Assembly (NCBI RefSeq): GCF_013870525.1
Contig: NZ_JACBXD010000027.1
Location: 30,014 to 94,013, forward strand
DNA length: 64,000 nucleotides
DNA from: Amycolatopsis pittospori
GTDB taxonomy: Bacteria; Actinomycetota; Actinomycetes; Mycobacteriales; Pseudonocardiaceae
Direction of reading: 5' to 3'
A program made the position numbers and the translations under genes. Shown here piece after piece: positions 16,496 through 25,560 of this stretch. The number at the start of each line of letters is the position of its first letter. The stretch's first letter is position 1. The notes under the pieces are model-generated. The model was not told the origin of the DNA. It was given only the letters and a program-made list of their open reading frames with translations, and did no database searches.

Positions 16496-17638
16496 TTACC
16501 CGCCCAGCGAGATCCGGCGGTTCTCCCGCGACGACTCGAGGCCCGCCTCCGCGAGCCGGATGCCGCGCACGCCCGCCATGAAGTCGTAGGGATGCGGCGC
16601 GTCCTCGACGACGTGGCGGATGAACTGCTCCCACTGCGCGCGGAAGCCGTTGCCGAAGTCCTCGTTGTCCGGAACTTCCTGCCACTGCGAACGGTACGAC
16701 CGGGTCTCGGCCAGGTCGGGGTTCCACACCGGCTTCGGGGTGGCCTCCCTCGGCTGGATGACGCATTTGTGCAGGCCGGCGACGGCGCTGCCGCGAGTGC
16801 CGTCGACCTGGAACTCCACGAGTTCGTCGCGGTGCACCCGCACGCACCACGACGAGTTGAGCTGGGCGATGACGCCGCCTTCGAGCTCGAAGATGGCGTA
16901 CGCCGCGTCGTCGGCCGTGGCGGCGTAGCGGTCGCCCTTCTCGTCGACGCGCTCCGGGATGTGTGTGACGGCCTTCGCGGTCACGGCCTCGACGGAGCCG
17001 AAGAGGTTCTCCAGCACGTAGTTCCAGTGGCAGAACATGTCGACGACGATGCCTCCGCCGTCTTCGGCGCGGTAGTTCCAGCTCGGGCGCTGCGCGCTCT
17101 GCCAGTCACCCTCGAAGACCCAGTACCCGAACTCGCCGCGCACGGAGAGGATCTGGCCGAAGAAGCCGCTGTCGATCAGCCGCTTCAGTTTGAGCAGGCC
17201 GGGGAGGTACAGCTTGTCGTGGACGACGCCGTTCTTCACCCCGGCGGCCTCCGCGTGCCGCGCCAGGGCGAGCGCGCCTTCGACCGATTCCGCCACCGGC
17301 TTCTCGGTGTAGATGTGCTTGCCCGCGTCGATGGCCCGGACGATCGACTTCTCCCGCACGGCGGTGAGCTGCGCGTCGAAGTAGAGCGGGAGGTCGTCGT
17401 CGCCGAGCGCGGCGTCGAGGTCGGTGGTCCAGCGGGTCAGCCCGTGCCGGGTGGCGATCTCTTCGAGCTTGTCCGCGTTGCGCCCGACCAGGACCGGCTC
17501 CAGCTGGACCCGCGACCCGTCGGCCAGCTCGACCCCGCCCGCCTCCCTGATCGCCAGGACCGAGCGCACCAGGTGCTGCCGGTAGCCCATCCGCCCGGTG
17601 ACGCCGTTCATCACGACGCCGAGTTTCCGCGTGGTCAT
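16496..17638 (-). CDS. Gfo/Idh/MocA family oxidoreductase
   Basis: A 380-residue NAD(P)-dependent sugar dehydrogenase-type protein. The N-terminal Rossmann domain (residues 5-150) includes the EKPVAES motif with the conserved lysine. The C-terminal alpha/beta domain holds GGGIVVDMFCHWNYVLENLFG, where Asp/His form the usual catalytic site. The first glycine loop, MNGVTGRMGYRQH, is unusual for the family. It overlaps the epimerase gene by 4 bp and probably oxidises or reduces the same sugar or inositol-like intermediate in the island's catabolic route. Confidence 0.88.
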   Translation of the reverse strand: MTTRKLGVVMNGVTGRMGYRQHLVRSVLAIREAGGVELADGSRVQLEPVLVGRNADKLEEIATRHGLTRWTTDLDAALGDDDLPLYFDAQLTAVREKSIVRAIDAGKHIYTEKPVAESVEGALALARHAEAAGVKNGVVHDKLYLPGLLKLKRLIDSGFFGQILSVRGEFGYWVFEGDWQSAQRPSWNYRAEDGGGIVVDMFCHWNYVLENLFGSVEAVTAKAVTHIPERVDEKGDRYAATADDAAYAIFELEGGVIAQLNSSWCVRVHRDELVEFQVDGTRGSAVAGLHKCVIQPREATPKPVWNPDLAETRSYRSQWQEVPDNEDFGNGFRAQWEQFIRHVVEDAPHPYDFMAGVRGIRLAEAGLESSRENRRISLGG

Positions 17639-18423
17639 CCGTTCTCCTTTGAAAGCGCTTTCTCACTACTCGTGAACCAGGTGGCGGCCGCGCGCAAGGG
17701 CACGGCGACCGGGGCGATGTCCGGGTACCACGCCTTCTCCCACTCAAGGGAGATCCAGCCGTCCCAGCCTCGCAGCGCCGCGGCGCACTCATCGAGCGGC
17801 ACCGCCCCCTCTCCGGGCGGGACGGGCGTGGTGTCCTCGGCCGAGACGGCGTCCTTGACCTGGAAATATCCGAGGTACTCGCCGAGCGCGGCCCGGGTTT
17901 CGGCCGGTGTTTCGCCGGAACGCCACGGGTGCAGCGCGTCCCACAGCACGGCGACGCGGCCGGGGTCGCCGAAGGGCTCGACGAGGCTCACCGCGGCCTC
18001 GCCGGTCGGATGGGAGTCGTGCGTCTCGACGAGCAGGCGGACCCCGGCGGCCGTCAGGTCGTCCAGCACCGCGGCGATCCGGTCGTCCGCCCGGCCTTCG
18101 CCGCCGGGGAAGACCCGGATCGACGGCGCGCCGAGTCCGTGCGCGAGGTCGATCAGCTCACGGATCCCGGCGATCACCGGTTCGTCCGGACCCGGCGCGC
18201 ACACCTTCGCGTAGCCGGCGACGCAGGCAACCTTCAGGCCGACCCCCTCGATCAACGCCCGTACCTGCGCCGTCTTCCGCCCGGACAGTCCCGTGTGGAC
18301 GAACTCGTCCGGATGCGCGCGGAGCTCCAGCCCGTGGCAACCGTGGGCCGCGGCCACCTCGGCGGCCACGGCGACGGGAACACCGGGCATGCCCAGCGTG
18401 CTCACGGCGAACCGTCGCTTCAC
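17635..18423 (-). CDS. Sugar phosphate isomerase/epimerase (TIM-barrel)
   Basis: A protein of 262 residues from GTG 18423, chosen because AAGGAGGAGG lies 6 nt upstream. It is an AP-endonuclease-2-like TIM barrel. Metal-site residues are visible in LLVETHDSHPTG (Glu, His), VLWDALHP (Asp, His) and ISLEWEKAW (Glu). Such enzymes epimerise or isomerise keto sugars or inosose derivatives. It is coupled to the Gfo/Idh gene by a 4-bp overlap. A second copy of the upstream operator motif lies in its last codons (17650-17666). Confidence 0.85.
   Translation of the reverse strand: MKRRFAVSTLGMPGVPVAVAAEVAAAHGCHGLELRAHPDEFVHTGLSGRKTAQVRALIEGVGLKVACVAGYAKVCAPGPDEPVIAGIRELIDLAHGLGAPSIRVFPGGEGRADDRIAAVLDDLTAAGVRLLVETHDSHPTGEAAVSLVEPFGDPGRVAVLWDALHPWRSGETPAETRAALGEYLGYFQVKDAVSAEDTTPVPPGEGAVPLDECAAALRGWDGWISLEWEKAWYPDIAPVAVPLRAAATWFTSSEKALSKENG
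17650..17666. promoter_or_regulatory. Intragenic copy of GAAAGCGCTTTC operator
   Basis: The 17-mer TGAAAGCGCTTTCTCAC is identical to the one at 18453-18469. The core GAAAGCGCTTTC (17651-17662) is a perfect LacI-family-type palindrome. It lies inside the epimerase 3' end, about 12 bp upstream of the Gfo/Idh start, so it could block transcription as a roadblock or form a loop with the upstream copy. Confidence 0.55.
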
Positions 18424-18452
18424 CCAGCCTCCTCCTTGGTCGTGTCTCATCC

Positions 18453-18469
18453 TGAAAGCGCTTTCTCAC
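18453..18469. promoter_or_regulatory. GAAAGCGCTTTC operator upstream of the epimerase gene
   Basis: The perfect 12-bp palindrome GAAAGCGCTTTC (18454-18465) lies 31 bp upstream of the epimerase GTG, in the 81-bp gap after the GH6 gene. The central CG and symmetric arms are typical LacI-family operators. No LacI gene with a classic HTH is in the window, so the regulator is encoded elsewhere. Confidence 0.65.
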
Positions 18470-18504
18470 GCTGTCAAGTGACCGGCCGGCAAGTGAGGGG
18501 CGTC

Positions 18505-19449
18505 TCAGTTCCCCTCGATCAGCCGGACGGCCAGGTCGGGACTGAACTGACCGGCGGGCACGGACGGCGCGATCCCGCATGCGCCGTCGGAGACACCGGG
18601 CGTCTTGACCCAGAGCAGCAGCTCCGCGCCACCGCCCCCGACCTGCGCGGGAACCCCGAGCTTCCGGCCGGGCGGATTGCACCACTGTCCATTGTGGCCA
18701 TTCGCGTTACGGCTGGTGTCGATGACGAACTCGGCCGTGTAGCCCAAAGACGCGTTCACCGCGTCGGCGTAGCTCGCCGACTGGGACGTGGTGTAGTAGT
18801 TCGAAACGTTGACCGAGAAACCGCGGACGTTGCGCACCCCCGCCGAGTCCAGCCTGCTCGCCATGGTCGGCGCCGCGACCCAGCCGGCGTTGCCGCCGTC
18901 GAGATAGGCGTAGGTGTTCGGCGCCTTCTGCCGGAGCATCTGGGTGGCGTAGGTCAGCATGCCGAGCCGGTCCTGGATCGCCGCTTCGGTCATGCACTCG
19001 AAGTCACCGAGCGAATCCGGTTCGATGACGACGATCGCCGGTTTGGTCCCGATCCCGGCCGCGAAGCCCGAGATCCAGGTCCGATATGCGCTCACGCTGC
19101 CCGCGCCGCCACCGGAATGCCCGCCGCAGGCGTCCCGGCCGGGCAGGTTGTAGGCGACCAGGACCGGCAGTCTGTCCTGGCCGTCGGCCGCTCCCGCGTA
19201 GTTCGCGACCGTGCCGCCGATGTTCGAGTCGTTGCCGAACCAGCGTCCGATCGGCCGCGCGCCGATCGACGCCTGGATCCGCGCGGCCCGCGCGTCACCG
19301 GGGTTGTCCCTGGCCCAGGTCGCGGGCAGAGAGTTCGGATTGACGTAGAAACCGCTGGTCAGATCGATCGGACTGGCGGCGCTCGCGGGCGTCGCCGGGC
19401 CGGCCAGGAGCATCACGAGCACCGCCAGGAGGCGGACGGTCCACTTCAT
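18505..19449 (-). CDS. Secreted GH6 beta-1,4-glucanase (endoglucanase/cellobiohydrolase type)
   Basis: A 314-residue protein from ATG 19449 (AGGAG 6 nt upstream) with a Sec signal peptide ending near ATPASAA. It is a single GH6 catalytic domain. LPVLVAYNLPGRDACGG carries the acid Asp, VVIEPDSLGD is a family signature, and EFVIDTSRNANG and LLLWVKTPGVSDGAC complete the tunnel. No carbohydrate-binding module or linker is attached. Its gene lies 26 bp after DUF2264, in the same direction as the transporter genes, so its products may feed the importer. Confidence 0.92.
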   Translation of the reverse strand: MKWTVRLLAVLVMLLAGPATPASAASPIDLTSGFYVNPNSLPATWARDNPGDARAARIQASIGARPIGRWFGNDSNIGGTVANYAGAADGQDRLPVLVAYNLPGRDACGGHSGGGAGSVSAYRTWISGFAAGIGTKPAIVVIEPDSLGDFECMTEAAIQDRLGMLTYATQMLRQKAPNTYAYLDGGNAGWVAAPTMASRLDSAGVRNVRGFSVNVSNYYTTSQSASYADAVNASLGYTAEFVIDTSRNANGHNGQWCNPPGRKLGVPAQVGGGGAELLLWVKTPGVSDGACGIAPSVPAGQFSPDLAVRLIEGN

Positions 19450-19475
19450 CGTGGACTCCTTTCCGTGGGGACGGA

Positions 19476-21305
19476 TCAGGTGTGACTTACTTCGAGTGGT
19501 TCGAATCCCACCCGGCTGACGGCGCCATCGGCCCACCGGACCACGAGGACATCCGCCTCGACGGTGACCTCGACGTCTTCCAGTGGCTCAAGGGAAAGTG
19601 ACGTGAGGGCGGCGTGGATCCCGGGAGTCTCGCCCGTCAGCCTCGGCACCACCGCCCACCGGGTGAACGCGGTGCCCTGCGGCGCGCGGAGTTCGTCCTG
19701 CCCGGTCCAGCCGTGCAAAGCCCTCAGGATCGACTTCTCCTCGGGATCGGTCGCCCAGCCGGTCAGCTCCACGCGGGCCCCCGGCGGCGCGCCGACCACG
19801 CGATGGACCCGTAGTTCGTACCGGCCCCGGGCGACGGTCACACTCTCGACCCGCAGGCCGGGCACCATCGGCGGCCCGTCGGCGAACACCGGGTGGTGCT
19901 CGGACGCCGCCCAGCCCCAGCCGTCCCCGGTTCCGGCGCCGAGAGGACGGATGCGACGCCGGACGCTCCGGGCACCCTGGACGACGACGGCGAAATGGTT
20001 GTCCCGCACGTTCCCAGACGCCGTCGGGCCGGTCCGCGTCGAATAGGCGTGCCTGGCGTACAACGGGTCTTCGCCCTCGGCCGCGTCCGCCTCGTGCGGG
20101 CGGACATGGTCGCTGCCGTGGTTGTGCAACCGGACGATCCCGTCGGCCCCGGTCGTCTGCACCAGCAGTCCGGCGGACGGCACGGCCAGCACCGTGTCCG
20201 GCCCCTCGCTCGGCGCGGCTTCCTCGACGTCGGTCCACAAAGGATCACTGGGTGGCGTCAGCAGGCAGACGAAGGCCTTCGACGCCCAGTACGGCGAGCC
20301 CGGCCCCGAGTAATGCTGCAACGACGCGTCGTGCGGGCCGTGCCAGCCAAGACTCAACAGACCGTCTTCGACCGATCCTCGGTCGAGGAAGTACCGCAGC
20401 GTCCCGCTCATCAGCCGCCGGGACACACCGGGCACGAGCGGCGTGTGCCCGGTGAGCGCCCCGAGTCCGATCGACGACGCCGCGGCGAACCGGTAGGTGA
20501 GCGACCGTCCGAAGTAGACAGGAGCCCCGTCGCCACCGAACAGCAGGCTGAAGCTCTCCAGGTGCTCGCGCAGCCGCTGTCCGTGAACCGAAGTCTCCCT
20601 CGCCAGATACGCGTCGAGCACCGGATACAGATGCAGCGCCCAGCCGTTGTACTGGTCGAACGCGCGACCGTCGCCGTCGGCGTACCAGCCGCCGCCGCGG
20701 TACCAGGTCTCCAGCAGTTCCAGCGCCCGCTCCCGGACGCGCCTGGTTTCCGCGTCACCGCGGCCGGCCGCCTCCAGGAAACCCGCCACGGTGTACGGGA
20801 AGAGGTACCAGTTGTTCGGCGCGGGCACATGCCGCAAAGCGCCCCGCAGCCAATGCTCCACTCTGTCCTGAGTGGACGGATCAAGACGGTCCCACAGCCA
20901 TTCCCTGGTCAGACGCAGGCTCAGCGCCACGGACGCGGATTCGACCATCGGCTGCCCCTGGACGTCGTGGTCCAGGACGAGCGGCCACGATTCGGCGTCC
21001 TCGCGACCGGGATGCCTCGTACCCGCGGTGATCCCGTCGGCATACCGGCCGAGCCACCCGTGCGGGTCGTCACCCTCGGCGCCGGCCACCCGGAACGCGG
21101 CCGCGAGGAAGGTGCGTGCGTAACCCTCCAGCCCGTCCGAGCGGACGCCGCTGGCCGAAGGCCTGCCCGGCAGGTCGAGGAACGCGCCACCCGGGCTCGC
21201 CCAGCGCCACGCGGCGTCGAGCAGTCCGTCGGCGGCCGCCTCCCAGTGCCGCCGGGTGTAGCCCGTATGAGAGCTCAGTTCCCTGTCTTCGACGGGCATC
21301 TTCAC
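19476..21305 (-). CDS. DUF2264 family protein
   Basis: A protein of 609 residues. GTG 21305 is chosen because its GTGA overlaps the stop of the upstream dehydrogenase gene and GGGAGG lies 5 nt before it. The N-terminal 350 residues look like an alpha/alpha-barrel (HWEAAADGLLDAAWRW, NNWYLFPYTVAGF, FDQYNGWALHLYPV). The C-terminal part is beta-rich. This is the DUF2264 pattern, found in polysaccharide-use loci and related to glycoside hydrolases acting on uronides, as far as I recall. No signal peptide is seen, so it is cytoplasmic and probably processes imported oligosaccharides. Confidence 0.82.
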   Translation of the reverse strand: MKMPVEDRELSSHTGYTRRHWEAAADGLLDAAWRWASPGGAFLDLPGRPSASGVRSDGLEGYARTFLAAAFRVAGAEGDDPHGWLGRYADGITAGTRHPGREDAESWPLVLDHDVQGQPMVESASVALSLRLTREWLWDRLDPSTQDRVEHWLRGALRHVPAPNNWYLFPYTVAGFLEAAGRGDAETRRVRERALELLETWYRGGGWYADGDGRAFDQYNGWALHLYPVLDAYLARETSVHGQRLREHLESFSLLFGGDGAPVYFGRSLTYRFAAASSIGLGALTGHTPLVPGVSRRLMSGTLRYFLDRGSVEDGLLSLGWHGPHDASLQHYSGPGSPYWASKAFVCLLTPPSDPLWTDVEEAAPSEGPDTVLAVPSAGLLVQTTGADGIVRLHNHGSDHVRPHEADAAEGEDPLYARHAYSTRTGPTASGNVRDNHFAVVVQGARSVRRRIRPLGAGTGDGWGWAASEHHPVFADGPPMVPGLRVESVTVARGRYELRVHRVVGAPPGARVELTGWATDPEEKSILRALHGWTGQDELRAPQGTAFTRWAVVPRLTGETPGIHAALTSLSLEPLEDVEVTVEADVLVVRWADGAVSRVGFEPLEVSHT

Positions 21306-22312
21306 GCTGACCTCCCGAGCCTGTCCCGCCGGACCGGATGGGCGAACTCCTCGCCCGCCGCCCAGCGGGCCACCTCGGCGACGGCGAGATCGGCCAGCCG
21401 CCGCCATTCGTTCCCTTGTGATCCGGCCAGATGCGGGGTGATCAAGACGTTCTCCCTGGTCCACAAAGGATGGTCGCAGGGCAGCACCTCGGGGTCGGTG
21501 ACGTCGAGGACGGCCCTGATCCCGCCGCCCACGGTGACGTCGGCGAGCGCGTCCTGATCGACGACGGCGCCGCGTGCGGTGTTGATCAGGACGGCGTCCG
21601 GGCGCATCGAGGTGAGCAGTTCCCGGCTGACCAGGCCCCGGGTTTCGGGCAGGAGCGGGGTGTGCACGCTGACGACGTCACCGCGGGCGAACAGTTCGCC
21701 GAGCCCGACCGGCTCCACCCCCAGAGCCAAAGCGTCCACATCGGACACATAGGGATCGTGCAGCAGGACCCGGACGTCGAACGGCCGCAGCAGTTCGATC
21801 ACCCGGCGCCCGATCAGCGACGCCGACAGGATCCCCACGGTACGGCCGAAGTTGCCGACGTCCGAAGGGGTCGAGAGCCAGTCCGTCCGGTCCCGGGTCA
21901 CCCGGTACTCACGTGCCTTTTCGAAAACGCGCTTCCCGGTCAGCAGGATCATCGACACCGCGTACTCGGCCACTGGGAGCGCGTTGGCCGACGCCGCGGA
22001 CGCGACCTTGATCCCCCGGTCCCAGCAGGCGCCGGTGACGTGCCCGTGCACGGAACCGGCGGTGTGGACGACCGCTCGCAGACGCGGTGCGGCCGCCAGC
22101 GCGGCGGCGTCGAGCGGCGGACAACCCCAGCCGGTGACCAGGACCTCCACCTCGCCGAGGACGTCGAGGGCTTCGGGCGTCGTGAAGTCGTCGAGCACGG
22201 GATCCGCGACGAGGTCGCAGACCCGGCCCAGTCCGGCCAGCGGTTCGGGAGTGAGCACGGCGGACGCCGCCTCCTTGCTCATCGCCAGCGCGGCCCGAGG
22301 GAGCCCGGTCAC
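21302..22312 (-). CDS. D-2-hydroxyacid dehydrogenase family protein
   Basis: A 336-residue NAD-dependent oxidoreductase. Catalytic Arg is in NTARGAVVD, Glu in DVTDPEVLP and His in ITPHLAGSQG. The Rossmann loop reads VGILSASLIGRR, where the usual second and third glycines of GxGxxG are serines. That is an odd variant that may change cofactor use. It reduces 2-keto acids or oxidises 2-hydroxy acids; a sugar-acid intermediate would suit the island. It overlaps both neighbours by 4 bp, inside the transporter operon. Confidence 0.87.
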   Translation of the reverse strand: MTGLPRAALAMSKEAASAVLTPEPLAGLGRVCDLVADPVLDDFTTPEALDVLGEVEVLVTGWGCPPLDAAALAAAPRLRAVVHTAGSVHGHVTGACWDRGIKVASAASANALPVAEYAVSMILLTGKRVFEKAREYRVTRDRTDWLSTPSDVGNFGRTVGILSASLIGRRVIELLRPFDVRVLLHDPYVSDVDALALGVEPVGLGELFARGDVVSVHTPLLPETRGLVSRELLTSMRPDAVLINTARGAVVDQDALADVTVGGGIRAVLDVTDPEVLPCDHPLWTRENVLITPHLAGSQGNEWRRLADLAVAEVARWAAGEEFAHPVRRDRLGRSA

Positions 22313-23163
22313 TTGACCGCCCCCGCTGTCAACCCAGACCGCCAGAAGCGTTGCAGCAGCGCGAAGGCGAGTACCAGCGGGAGGATCGCGAGCAGCGATC
22401 CCATGATCACCACCGGATAGTATTCGGGCGAGACCGACGCGGAACTGTTCCAGGAATAGAGCCCGAGGCTGACCGGGTACAGCTTCTGGTCCGAAAGCAT
22501 CACCATCGGCAGGAAGAAGTTGTTCCAGATCGCGGTGAGCTGGAAGAGGAACACCGTGACGACCCCCGGTGCCAGCATGCGCAGGACGACCTTACGGTAC
22601 ATCGTCAGTTCGCCCGCGCCGTCGATGCGCGCGGCCTCCAGCACCTCGCCGGGAACGTAACCCTGGCTGAAGATCCGGCCCAGATATACGCCGAACGGGT
22701 TGAACAGCACCGGGATGAACACCGCCCAGAACGTGTTGACCAGACCGGCTTCCGACGCCATCAGGTACAGCGGCAGCGCGAGCACCGTCTGCGGCACCAT
22801 CACCGCGGCCAGCACCAGCCCGAACAGCTTTTCCTTGTGGCGGAACTCGTATTTGTCGAAGGCATATCCGCAGGCGACGCTCACCAGCGAACTGATCGCC
22901 GCACCGACGACGGCGTAGAGCAGGCTGTTGGCGTACCAGCGGCCGTAGATGCCGTTGTCCATCGCGAACAGCTCGCCCACGTTCTGGAGGAACGAGAACC
23001 CCTTGGCGGAGAAGAGGTCGCTGCCGAAGAGCGAGTCGCGGTCCTTCGACGCGGCGAGGACCAGCCACAGCATCGGCAACACGGTGTAGAGCACCGAGAC
23101 GGCGACGACGACGTTGACGACCGATCGGCCGAGCAGACGAGGTTTCAGAGCGGGAGCGGTCAT
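22309..23163 (-). CDS. Carbohydrate ABC transporter permease (MalG type)
   Basis: A 284-residue inner-membrane permease with six helices. The EAA loop that contacts the ATPase is present (EVLEAARIDGAGELTMYRKVVLRMLAPG). The start is ATG 23163, sharing ATGA with the stop of the MalF-type gene. It forms the translocation pore with the upstream permease. The energising ATPase is absent from the locus. Confidence 0.92.
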   Translation of the reverse strand: MTAPALKPRLLGRSVVNVVVAVSVLYTVLPMLWLVLAASKDRDSLFGSDLFSAKGFSFLQNVGELFAMDNGIYGRWYANSLLYAVVGAAISSLVSVACGYAFDKYEFRHKEKLFGLVLAAVMVPQTVLALPLYLMASEAGLVNTFWAVFIPVLFNPFGVYLGRIFSQGYVPGEVLEAARIDGAGELTMYRKVVLRMLAPGVVTVFLFQLTAIWNNFFLPMVMLSDQKLYPVSLGLYSWNSSASVSPEYYPVVIMGSLLAILPLVLAFALLQRFWRSGLTAGAVK

Positions 23164-24116
23164 CAGGCGTTCTCTCCCCGGTCGCGGTTGGACCAGCGCG
23201 TCACGCCGTAGGACAGCGCGATCGTGCAGGCCAGGAGGATCACCGACGCCGCCGCGGCCAGCCCGTAGTTGTTGCGGACGAAGGCGGCGTCGTAGATGTA
23301 CATACTCGGCGAGAATCTGGCGCCGACCATCGGTGTGGATTGGCTCAGCAGCATCGGTTCGGTGAACAACTGCAGCGCCCAGATCAGCGAGAACAGCACG
23401 ACCATCACCACGGACGAGCGGATGAGCGGCGCCTTGATGCGCACCGCCGTCCGGACCGGGCCGGCGCCGTCGACCACCGCGGCCTCGATCACCTCGCGCG
23501 GGATCGCCTGCAGGGCGGCGTAGAAGACCACCATGTTGTAGCCGAGGTTGCTCCACAGCGCGATGTTCACGATCGACGGCACGACCCCGTGCACGCCGAG
23601 GAAGTTCACCTCGATGTCGGCCTTGCCCAGCAGGTCGACCACCGGGCTGAGACCGGGGGTGTAGAGGTAGATCCAGATCAGCGCGGCGATGATGCCGGGG
23701 ATCGCGTGCGGCATGAACAACGCGAGCTGTGCCGACGCGCGCAGCTTCGCCGCGCCGGAATCCAGCAGCAGGGCCAAGACGAGCGAGCCGACGACCAGCA
23801 GAGGGATGTAGAGCGCGCAGTACAGGACGACGACACCGAGTCCACTGAGGAAGGTCGGGTCGGTCAGGACGGCTGCGTAGCTGCGCAGCCCGGCGAACAC
23901 CGTGGCTTCCGGGCCGAAGCCGAGCCCCGGCTGGTCGTCGCCGAAGAAGCTCAGCCAGACAGCGGTGCCGACGGGGATCAGGAAGATCGTCACGAGCAGG
24001 GCGAAGAACGGTGTCATCAGCACACCGGCGGCGAAGGTCTCGCGGCGCCGGGATTTCACCCGGGGACCGGGTCGCGCGGGCGGCCGAGTGACGGGCGGGG
24101 ACAGGGTCGCGGTCAT
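23163..24116 (-). CDS. Carbohydrate ABC transporter permease (MalF type)
   Basis: A 317-residue permease with six main helices after a basic cytoplasmic N-terminus (residues 1-28). The EAA loop reads EVIEAAVVDGAGPVRTAVRIKAPLI. It is the second gene of the transporter operon, 32 bp after the binding protein, and is coupled to the MalG-type gene. The family imports oligosaccharides. Confidence 0.92.
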   Translation of the reverse strand: MTATLSPPVTRPPARPGPRVKSRRRETFAAGVLMTPFFALLVTIFLIPVGTAVWLSFFGDDQPGLGFGPEATVFAGLRSYAAVLTDPTFLSGLGVVVLYCALYIPLLVVGSLVLALLLDSGAAKLRASAQLALFMPHAIPGIIAALIWIYLYTPGLSPVVDLLGKADIEVNFLGVHGVVPSIVNIALWSNLGYNMVVFYAALQAIPREVIEAAVVDGAGPVRTAVRIKAPLIRSSVVMVVLFSLIWALQLFTEPMLLSQSTPMVGARFSPSMYIYDAAFVRNNYGLAAAASVILLACTIALSYGVTRWSNRDRGENA

Positions 24117-24148
24117 CGGTGGGTCACCACCTTTCTCGTTGCGGCGGT

Positions 24149-25477
24149 TCAGGAACTGTGTTCGGTGGTGGCCAGGCCGAGCGCGGCGAGATCCGGCATC
24201 GTGCCGCTGTGCGCGTCGCGGACGGCGTCGAGGAGCGAACCGTCACCGCCGCCCGCCTTCGCGAAACCGTCCTGCATGACCCGGTTGGTCGCGGTCATCC
24301 GCGGTCCCCAGGTCCAGCCGTCGCGGATCTTTTCGGCTTCGTCGGCGAAGAGGCTGTAGATGTCCTGGCCGCCGTAATAGGCACGGTCGAAGGCCTGCCT
24401 GCCGACGTCGACGAGGGCAGGCGCGACCGGGTACTGGCTGCTGGCGCCGCTGGAAAGCCGGGCGCGCAGGGCGTCGGGATGCGTGACCTGCCACTCGATG
24501 AATTCCATGGCGGCTTCGGGGTTCTGACTGTCCTTCGTGACGGCGAACGTCGAACCGCCGTGGGTGCCGACGGCCGGGGTCGACGGATCCCACTGCGGCA
24601 TCGGCGCGATCGCCCACTGTCCTTTTTGGCCGGGTCGTGCCTTCATCTGGGCACCCGCGTCCCAGGCGCCGCTGAGCTTGGTGAGCACCAGGTTCTGGCC
24701 GAGCTGGGCGTCGTACTGCCTGCCGGTGGCGGCGTTGACGAACAGATCGCCGTCGTCGATCAGACGCTGCCAGTACTCCGCCACCTTGCGGGTCGGGGCG
24801 TCGGCGATCGAAACGTTCCACGCACCGCCGCGGGTGTCGAACCACTGGGCACCCGCCTGCCAGGAGAACGCGGCGAACTGCGGCGCGCCGTCCGTGGCGA
24901 ACACGCCCAGCCTGGCTTCGGGAAGCTTTTCGCGGACCTTGCGACTCACTTCGGCGTACTCGTCCCAAGTCCGCGGGACCGCGAAGCCGAACTTGTCGAA
25001 CAGGTCCTTGCGGTAGTGCAGGACCATCGGCTCGATGTCGAGCGGGACGGTGTAGACCCGGCCGGCGAACGTGGTCAGCCCCAGCGCCTGCGGCAGCAGT
25101 TTCGCGCGCAGGGAATCGCCGACGAGATCGGTGATGTCCCTGGCCACACCGTCGATCGCGAACCCGGGGACCTGCGGGTATTCGATCGTGGCGACGTCGG
25201 GCGAGTTTCCCGCGCGGGCCGCGTTGCTCAGCTTCGCGTAGCCGCCGAAGTCGGCGGACGGGATCTGCTGGAAGACCACCCGGATCCGGTTCTGCGCCTT
25301 GTTGAACGCGTCGACCACCTGCTGGCTGCCCCGCAACGCGGACCAGAAGACGATCCTGACCGGCCCTCCCGAGGCCGTCTTGGGCGCCGCGGTCGAAGTG
25401 CAGGCGCCGAGCGCCGCTCCGAGCGGGATAGCCAGACTCGCGGTGAGAACGGACCGTCGGCTCGGTCGACCAGGCAT
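24149..25477 (-). CDS. ABC transporter sugar-binding lipoprotein
   Basis: A 442-residue family 1 extracellular solute-binding protein from ATG 25477 (AGGAGG upstream). The N-terminus has SRRSVLTASLAIP followed by the lipobox LGAC at about residue 25, so it is a lipid-anchored protein, possibly Tat-exported. The mature part follows the maltose-binding layout (RIVFWSALRGSQQVVDAFN, then many aromatic ligand-site residues). It captures an oligosaccharide outside the cell for the two permeases downstream. The substrate is unknown; neighbouring GH6 suggests beta-glucan fragments. Confidence 0.92.
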   Translation of the reverse strand: MPGRPSRRSVLTASLAIPLGAALGACTSTAAPKTASGGPVRIVFWSALRGSQQVVDAFNKAQNRIRVVFQQIPSADFGGYAKLSNAARAGNSPDVATIEYPQVPGFAIDGVARDITDLVGDSLRAKLLPQALGLTTFAGRVYTVPLDIEPMVLHYRKDLFDKFGFAVPRTWDEYAEVSRKVREKLPEARLGVFATDGAPQFAAFSWQAGAQWFDTRGGAWNVSIADAPTRKVAEYWQRLIDDGDLFVNAATGRQYDAQLGQNLVLTKLSGAWDAGAQMKARPGQKGQWAIAPMPQWDPSTPAVGTHGGSTFAVTKDSQNPEAAMEFIEWQVTHPDALRARLSSGASSQYPVAPALVDVGRQAFDRAYYGGQDIYSLFADEAEKIRDGWTWGPRMTATNRVMQDGFAKAGGGDGSLLDAVRDAHSGTMPDLAALGLATTEHSS

Positions 25478-25520
25478 CGATGCCTCCTGCGATTCGGATA
25501 TCGCATTCTGATCACCTGAG

Positions 25521-25558
25521 CGTTTTACGGTCAATAGTTTCGCTTAACACGGTCAAAC
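25521..25558. promoter_or_regulatory. Two direct operator half-sites before the ABC transporter operon
   Basis: TTTTACGGTCAAT (25523-25535) and TAACACGGTCAAAC (25545-25558) share ACGGTCAA. The same word occurs, inverted, before the adjacent regulator gene (26651-26683). They lie 44-81 bp upstream of the binding-protein start, where they would overlap its promoter. Confidence 0.6.
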
Positions 25559-25560
25559 GA

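Noticed and set aside
19485..19512. GGTTCGAATCCCACC resembles a tRNA T-arm.
   Set aside because: It lies in the coding 3' end of the DUF2264 gene, the stem is only 4 bp, and no acceptor, D or anticodon arm is found around it.
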